From: Iris pallida
Taxonomy: Eukaryota; Streptophyta; Magnoliopsida; Asparagales; Iridaceae
Direction of reading: 5' to 3'
Assembly (NCBI GenBank): GCA_029216955.1
Contig: JANAVB010004000.1
Location: 4,029,083 to 4,093,082, forward strand
DNA length: 64,000 nt
The position numbers and the translations under genes were made by a program. How positions within the stretch are numbered: position 1 is the first letter of the stretch; every line of letters begins with the position of its first letter. Positions 57,826 to 64,000 of the stretch are shown here, piece by piece. The notes below the pieces were generated by a model. The model was not told the DNA's origin and did no database searches. It saw only the letters and a list, made by a program, of their open reading frames with translations.

Positions 57826-59063
57826 ATGTTATCTACGTACATGGCAGATGAAGAGAGACCTGAAGAAGCTAGTGATCAGACCAACAAACGACTAGAGGGT
57901 CTTGAGACAGCATTTGCCAAGATCATTGATATGCTTACCAGTATCATGGCGGTCCAAGATGCTGGGGCGGTTCCTCCACCTCAACAAAATGTCTCGACAC
58001 ACATTAGTTCGGCTCATATCAACAACCCTCCTTTACTACAGAAGGAGTATCATTTCGTTGTGCCTTCTCCAAATCTTACAAATGCTGGGGGTGGTCCTTC
58101 ACCAACGATGCCTGACAACCCTATAGCAGCCATTTCTTAATACCTACTCAATCAACAGGATGCAATTGATTCTCTTGTTGCCCGTCTCGACACCATCTCA
58201 CGCAAAGACGATCTTCAGAAGATGGGGTTATCTCAACCTTATCCTCATGAATGAGATAATGCTACTTGCCCTCCTAACTACAAGCCACTGAAGCTAAATT
58301 CATTTGACGGGATGATTTCTCCTCGTTAACACATGATACACTTTAACACGCAGACTCTACACTTACCCAGGGATGATCCGTTCTTGTCAAAGCTGTTTAT
58401 TAGCACTTTGCAGGGGGTAGCTTTTGAATGGTTCTGCAGTCTGCCTGACGGTTGTATCAATTCCTTTAAAGACTTGGAGAGGTTATTCCTCAATAGGTTT
58501 TACGAGAGTGGCATGCATGTTAGTATGTCCACCTCCATCGAGACCAAGCAAAGGAGGACTGAGTCTGTCATTGCTTTTATCGAACGCTTTAGGCAACTAG
58601 CATTGAAGATGTCCTTCGGTATACCAGACTCAGAAGTATACATAAGTATGAAAAGTATGATACATGGCCCGCTTTCATTGGGGCCGCTGATGCTGCTGAA
58701 AACGACGTCCCTAATCTGGAATTACTGGGGTTGAAAATTCCTAAATCTGAAGACGAAGGCAAGCATCCTCAAACTATCCCTGTCCGTGGGGGTAAAGGAA
58801 AAGAAGTCTTGAAGGTCGACACTTCCAAGGGAGCTTTCAATTCTCATGACGCTCTTGAAAAACCTAAGGAGACTTTTTCCTTTGACGAGGACGATGTTAT
58901 TACCATTTTTCACACATTGACAAAGGGTAATAAATTGACATTGCCTCCACCACGACGTCCTACGGAGGCGAACCAACTCAATGATCCCAAGTACTATCTT
59001 TATCATCAATACGTGCACCACTCTACCAAGGATTGCATCGTCCTGAAGAAGAAGATACAATAG
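57826..59063 (+). pseudogene. gag: Element E gag, broken
   Basis: Gag reading begins around MADEERPEEASDQTNKRLEG with a heptad-like helical stretch (LETAFAKIIDMLTSIMA), a stop near 58138, then QYLLNQQDAIDSLVARLDTI with stops at about 58252 and 58327. The capsid core follows (FISTLQGVAFEWFCSLPDG, then SFKDLERLFLNRFYES and ESVIAFIERFRQLALKM), which matches the plant Ty3/gypsy capsid fold family. After a frame change near 58730 comes a linker and a remnant zinc-binding motif YYLYHQYVHHSTKDCIVLKK, where the first cysteine is tyrosine. Multiple stops and a frameshift disable it. Confidence 0.85.
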
Positions 59064-59308
59064 CTTATCGATAGCCAAGTGATCAACCTCGAAGCTGAAG
59101 ACAAGGTCGTATCTTCTAACATGATCTCGCTTCAATTTGGTGACTTTCCTCCCACAGAAGTCGCAGACGGCGTAGTCCCAACCCCAAGGCAATAATGGAA
59201 GTCGTCAACCTGCCGCCAGCTCGCAACTCAACTTTGGTGCCACTCACGACTGAACGTGGTGAGATCATGTGGGTCCATCCGAACCTTGTGCAATAAATAA
59301 CACAGGGG

Positions 59309-60130
59309 TTGGTATCTCCCAAAGTAAAGAGGGGCAAGAAATACAAATCATGTCATATGGTGTCTTCTCCTATTTGCGAAGTTCTATATGGCGAGACCCG
59401 ATCTGGGAAGGCTTATCTACGGACTTATGACCCTGCACAAGAAGAAGCAGTACCTTCTCAAGCTCCTACTGCCCCTACAAGTTCAGAACCCGGTCCGTCT
59501 AAGCCTTCAACTACCGACAAAGCCAAGCAGAAGGAGACGCGATTTGACAAGTCTCTGAAGGCGCCAACTCCCAAAGGCATGGATCGGCCTTACAACTTTG
59601 ACATACTGGCACAGCTGGCCAATACACCTATCAGGTTGTCTCTGTTCGATCTATTGCGACTCTCCAAAGAAATACGGAAGGCCTTAAGTGAGGCATTACT
59701 ACATGTCGACTCTTATCTCGCTGAAGTCAAAGCCCCCACTGAAGATCCTGTATCCTGTCCCCACTGCCATAATACTATGGAAGTGGTACCCAACATCACC
59801 TTTGCACAAGAGGACATGCTACTCAAAAATAATCGTCATGATAGACCTCTGTACTATACAGGGTATATCGGGACGATTAAGGTGGATCAGATGTACATCG
59901 ATCCAGGTTCCTCCCTCAGCATCATTCCTAGAAGTTTACTCCAAATTCTAGGAATCCCTCTGCACAAGCTATCTGCAACCAATACAACTATCATGGTTTT
60001 CAATGCTGGAAGAAGCCACCCGCTGGGCAAGATCTGTCTCAAGTGTCAGATTGGTGATCTCCGAACAGAGGTTTCTTGCTATGTAATCGACGCCAATGTA
60101 TCCTATAATGTCTTGTTGGGACGTCCGTAG
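59309..60130 (+). pseudogene. Element E protease region
   Basis: An open stretch of 273 codons. The N-terminal part (SPICEVLYGETRSGKAY) is linker, then YNFDILAQLANTPIRLSLFD, a helical segment typical of Tat-type gag-pol. The aspartic protease domain has its active-site text YIDPGSSLSIIPRSLL (DPGSS in place of D[ST]G) and the later VSYNVLLGRP, which in the family is followed by a tryptophan. A TAG at 60128-60130 sits where that tryptophan is expected. The polyprotein continues in frame as IHENMIVPS up to another stop near 60273. Confidence 0.82.
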
Positions 60131-61300
60131 ATACACGAGAACATGATCGTTCCTTCTGTACTTCACCAATGCTTCAAGTACGTCAACAGTGATGGCGTCG
60201 TGAAGACAGAGTTTGCCGATGTTGATCCTTTTAAGGGCATTAAAGCCTACTATGGAGATTCGATACTTTACTAATCTCAGCCCTCCAAGGATGATGGCAA
60301 CAAAGCTGACGATGAAGCTGAAGTGAGTTCATCCTCTAGTGATGGTCCCCTGATTATCCGAGTCAAAGGACGTACTACTCCAAAAAGTACTCCAAAGCCT
60401 CTCACAACCTGGGTTAAAAAGAAGAACCCTGATAAGGTCAAACCATTGACCATCACTCTCCGTAAAACACCTCGAGTGGAACCTGCTGAAGTCCGTCCTC
60501 CCAATCCTGAAAAGTTACCCTATGTGGCAAACTTGGCCAAGTCTGTGGCTCCTGTTCGAGATAATGATCCTCTCAATGAGTATATCAATACTCATAATAA
60601 TGTACCTTCAGTGGATAATGTTATCCCTAAAGAAGAACTTGCGTATTTTCTAAGTAAAGGTTTATCTTTAAATTACTCCGATGTCTACCAATATGTAAAC
60701 CAGTATATAGATACGATATACGCTCTAGAGCACGGCATAGGACCATACCTCTGCATGCCGGTCACGATGCCTCATCTGCGGGAAAAAGCCTGGCCAGAAG
60801 ATATCCACTACTTCATCGTTCCAGCCAGAAAGAAGGATGAAGAACTAATCATCTTCGGTCGAATAATTGGTGAAAGAAAGTTTATTCTGGACTCTACATC
60901 TCCCAATCACAACACTGAAGCTGACTATGACACTGGGAAAATGCAACTTTTTTGATATAGTTGGCAAGCCAAGAATATCATCCAGAACATAGGATAAGAT
61001 ATAAAAAGCGACCAGGGGCTAAACTACGACCGGGGATGACGGTTGCCAATACGTCACTTTGCTCCTCCCGGCAAACCCGAGAACTATTGTCAACAAAACG
61101 ATGTTGGTTTGGGTTATGTCACTCCTCCAACAACTCCTGAAAGATTAGACGTCGAAGCAGATCGTTGTTCTCATTCTTCTGATTCCTGCCTCTGGGATTC
61201 AGACTCCAGCATTGGATATATGTTCAAAGCAAGTTTGTCCATCAACATGGTATCAGTTGTCCAAATTACAGACGATGTCCAATCGATCGAGCTTGAATAA
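60131..61300 (+). pseudogene. Element E protease-RT linker
   Basis: It follows the protease with IHENMIVPSVLHQCFKYVNS and GIKAYYGDSILY, then a basic, Ser/Thr/Pro-rich spacer open from 60323 to 60955 (LIIRVKGRTTPKSTPKPL), and another open stretch 61043-61300 (FAPPGKPENYCQQNDVGLGY). Long linkers between protease and RT are usual in Tat elements. No enzyme domain was seen. A stop and frame changes separate the parts. Confidence 0.7.
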
Positions 61301-61312
61301 TGGGCTCAAAAG

Positions 61313-62618
61313 ATGGATACTATATGGGAGTTACATTTCGAACAACGTGAACCACCTACCGAAGACGAAGTCGTCCAAGTCAATTTAGGAGATGAATCAT
61401 CTCTTAAACCAATCTTCATCAGCAAAAGTCTATCTGGCGATGAACGACAATCTCTTGTACAACTTATAAGAGAATACATTGACGTCTTTGCATGGAGCTA
61501 TGAAGACATGACAAGCTTGGACCCTAAAGTTGCTATACACCGCCTAAATATTTTGTCTAAAGCTAAGCCAGTGAAGCAGCAGCAACGACGATTCCGACCA
61601 GATATCATGGAGGCCATCGAGAATGATGTCAAGAAGCTTATTACAAGTAGATTCATTCGCGAAGAACAACACCCTGACTGGATCACTAACATTATTCCAG
61701 TCATTAAAAAATAGTAAAGTTCTAGTCTGTATCGATTACCGTGATTTGAACTTTGCATGCCCAAAAGATGAGTTCCCTCTACTGATCACCGACGTAATGA
61801 TCGACAATACTTGCGGCTTCAAGCGGATGTCCTTCATGGATGGGTTCTCAGGCTACAACCATATCAAGATGTTCCCCGACGATGAGAAGCACACATCTTT
61901 TCGAACACCGTTGGGGGTATACTGCTATACGGTGATGTCCTTCAGATTGAAAAATACAGGAGCGACATACCAGCGAGCTATGAACACAATTTTTTGTGAT
62001 CATTTACGCAAAATAGTGGAATGCTACGTAGACGATATTACAGTTAAAAGGCGTCTCAAGGGCAACCACCTCCAAGACTTGAGAACGGCGTTCGAACTAA
62101 TGCGTGCACACCAACTCAAGATGAGTCCAACCAAGTATTTTCTGGGAGTCACCAGCGACAAGTTTTTTGGTTTTGTTATCACTTCAAAGGGTATACATAT
62201 TGACCCGGAGAAAGTGAAAGCTATCCTCGATATGCATCCCCCAAGAAATCTCAAAGAGCTACACGTATCTTTCTTCTGGACTGAACAATGTCAATGCGTA
62301 TTTGACGACATCAAGAAGTATCTCATAAGCCCTCCAGTATTGGTGGCTCCAATAATAGGGAAGCCTTTCTTACTATATGTTCGTGCTATAGGCCATTCCC
62401 TTGGCACCCTATTAGCTCAGAAGAATGAAAGCGGCCATGAACAGGCAATCTACTACCTCAGCCGCACAATGGTGGGTGCCGAGCACAGATACACACCTGT
62501 AGAAAAGGAATGTCTTGCACTGGTATTTGCTATCCAGAAGACACACCACTATGTGTCTGGACAGACTATCCACATCATATCTAAAGTCAATCCTCTCAGA
62601 ATACTCATAACTAAATAG
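61313..62618 (+). pseudogene. pol: Element E reverse transcriptase and first RNase H, frameshifted and deleted
   Basis: The RT N-terminus has IREYIDVFAWSYEDM, QQQRRFRPDIMEAIENDVKK and FIREEQHPDWITNIIPVIKK. A one-base loss in an A run near 61708 shifts the frame; the RT continues KVLVCIDYRDLNFACPKDEF, MSFMDGFSGYNHI and the active site YVDD (62025-62036). Near 62262, KELHV joins directly to SFFWTEQCQ, so about 30 residues of the RT thumb region are deleted. RNase H follows (LGTLLAQKNESGHEQAIYY, YTPVEKECLALVFAI), but its first catalytic aspartate position reads LLYVRAIGHS, with no aspartate. It ends at a TAG near 62616. Confidence 0.9.
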
Positions 62619-63380
62619 GGTTCTCTTAATTCCCGTTTAGCTACATGGGCAATACTGTTGACTCCATATGATATGTTGTTTGTCCCTCAAAAGACAGTAA
62701 AAGTCCAAGCGTTAGCTGATTTCCTAGTAGCTCATCCAGTGCCAGAATGTTCCAAACTCTACGATGAAATCCCCGATGAAGTAGTAGAGTCTAACACCGC
62801 AACTGAGGAAATCTCCATCTGGCAAATGTTCTTTGACGGTGCATCAAGAACAAGACCTAAAGAAAATATCATGGGTGGAGTAGGCATCGTGCTTGTGTCG
62901 CCCGACAATCTGGTTATATACCGTGCATATTCTCTCGTGGAACCCTGCACCAACAACGTGGCCGAATATAATGCCATATTGATCGGCCTTCAACTGGCAA
63001 AACAACTGGGAGTGGACTACCTAGAAGCTTACGGCGATTCTAAGCTAATAGTTAGTCAGGTCCGAGGGGATTATAAAGTTCGTCACGAAGATCTCATCCC
63101 ATATCACAAAGCGACAATCGAATTAGCTTCTACTTTCGCTGGATTCTTCATCGAACACGTACCTCGACTACAGAATATAGAAGCAGATGCTTTAATCGGT
63201 CTTGCTGTTTTCCTGACCGTTCTTACCAATACTCAGCAGTCGATCACAGTGTCTAGTCGAGAACTATTCTGTGTGAAAGATGCCTTGCATATTCATCACA
63301 GTTACACAATGAAAACAAACATTGACGTTAAATACTGGAGATTTTTTTATAGACTACGCTATCTATGGAATCCTCCCTGA
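62619..63380 (+). pseudogene. pol: Element E second (archaeal-like) RNase H
   Basis: This extra RNase H domain sits between the usual RNase H and the integrase and is a hallmark of the Tat lineage. In the open frame from 62658 the four acidic residues of the RNase H fold are visible: D60 (FFDGAS), E103 (NNVAEYNAI), D127 (AYGDSKLI) and D177 (NIEADAL). Between them lie GGVGIVLVSPDNLVI and LIPYHKATIELASTF. So the second RNase H keeps its catalytic set while the first has lost a key residue. The frame changes near 63355 on the way to the integrase. Confidence 0.88.
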
Positions 63381-64000
63381 GGACCCAAAAGAAGCAGTAT
63401 CTGTCCAAAGGCGACCCCTCAGATTTTACTATGATACAGCTACCAAAATGCTGTACTGACGCTCTTACGACGGGCTACTGTTACGATGTTTATCAAACAC
63501 AGAAGCCTAAGATGCACTCTGGGAGGCTCACGACGGAGTTTGTGGTACACATCAATCAGGCCCCAAATTACAAGATTGCCTCAGACAAATGGGTTATTAT
63601 TGGCCTACGATAATAAGCAGATGTTGTTGAATATGCAAAGAAGTGTAGGGCTTGTCATTTCCACGCCGACTTCATTCATCAACCTTCAGAGTTTCTACAG
63701 TTGACGGCAACATCTTGGCCTTTTGAAGCCTGGGTATGGACGTCGTAGGCCCAATCAGTCCGCCATCTTTCAGAGGACATCGTTTCATCCTAGCTATAAC
63801 CGATTACTTCTCCAAATGGGCGAAAGCTATACAGCTTACCAAAGTAAAGACGTCGAACGTGATCTATTTCATCAAACATCACGTTATCTATCGCTTTGGC
63901 CTACTAGCAGGATAATCCATGATAATGGTCCACAATTCACGGGCCATGCATTCTATCGGTTCTACGATAAGAATCGAATCTAGAATGTAGCCTCTACTGC
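63381..64000 (+). pseudogene. pol: Element E integrase, partial, truncated by the window end
   Basis: Fragments in shifting frames: GILPEDPKEAVSVQRRPLRF, a zinc-binding remnant (EAHDGVCGTHQSGPKL and a degenerate GYYWPTI), then the catalytic core GMDVVGPISPPSFRGHRFIL followed by AITDYFSKWAKAIQL, and IHDNGPQFTGHAFYRF. The first two catalytic aspartates are present (MDVVGP near 63737, HDNGPQF near 63920). The glutamate would lie beyond the window. Several stops and frameshifts are present. Confidence 0.85.

Overview
This window is repeat DNA from a plant nuclear genome, most likely an angiosperm with a large, retrotransposon-rich genome. The grounds are two plant lineages of Ty3/gypsy LTR retrotransposon (Tekay/Del-type chromoviruses with an integrase-linked chromodomain, and a Tat-type element with a second, archaeal-like RNase H), LTRs of 2.7 to 4.9 kb, and target site duplications (TSDs) exactly 5 bp long. 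I see no host gene, rRNA, tRNA gene or CRISPR array. I cannot name the species.

The layout is a tower of nested insertions. Going inward: E (Tat element, + strand, outermost) is probably interrupted by C (Tekay, +, 3' part 39265-44339). C is interrupted by O (Tekay, +, pieces 1-366, 32313-32439 and 35460-39264). O is interrupted by A (Tekay, +, 367-32312, TSD GGCCT). A is interrupted by B (-, 6926-27654, TSD CTTTT). The 3' LTR of B is interrupted by F (+, 8767-18626, TSD GGCTG). O also carries a separate solo LTR, S (32440-35459, TSD GACCT). E is interrupted a second time by D (-, 46538-56949, TSD TGACC). TSDs and rejoining host reading frames prove the A, B, F, S and D insertions. The 5' ends of O and C lie outside the window, so those two levels rest on where the sequence breaks.

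The elements differ in coding state. D is nearly complete: gag, protease, RT, RNase H, integrase and chromodomain, with two single-base frameshifts and almost identical LTRs. A, O and C have recognisable but broken gag-pol genes; several of their stops sit where a CAG/CAA or TGG codon is expected. E has gag, protease, RT, RNase H, archaeal-like RNase H and part of integrase, all with frameshifts or deletions. B and F have long LTRs, a primer-binding site and a polypurine tract but no recognisable enzymes, so they look non-autonomous (LARD-like) and were presumably moved by relatives such as A or D.

All four Tekay-type primer-binding sites visible (A, B, D, F) share the 18-mer TGGTGGCCCATGCAGGTC. 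It fits the 3' end of plant tRNA-Ile(AAU) rather than the usual initiator tRNA-Met. Six element families share a short hairpin just before the polypurine tract, and D carries a compensatory base-pair change in it. Further LTR motifs (a TATA box inside an inverted repeat, an AGGCAAGTA hairpin that also resembles a GC-type splice donor, a GC-rich hairpin near the LTR 3' end) recur across families. The leader of E contains two 281-bp modules, each bounded by long inverted repeats.
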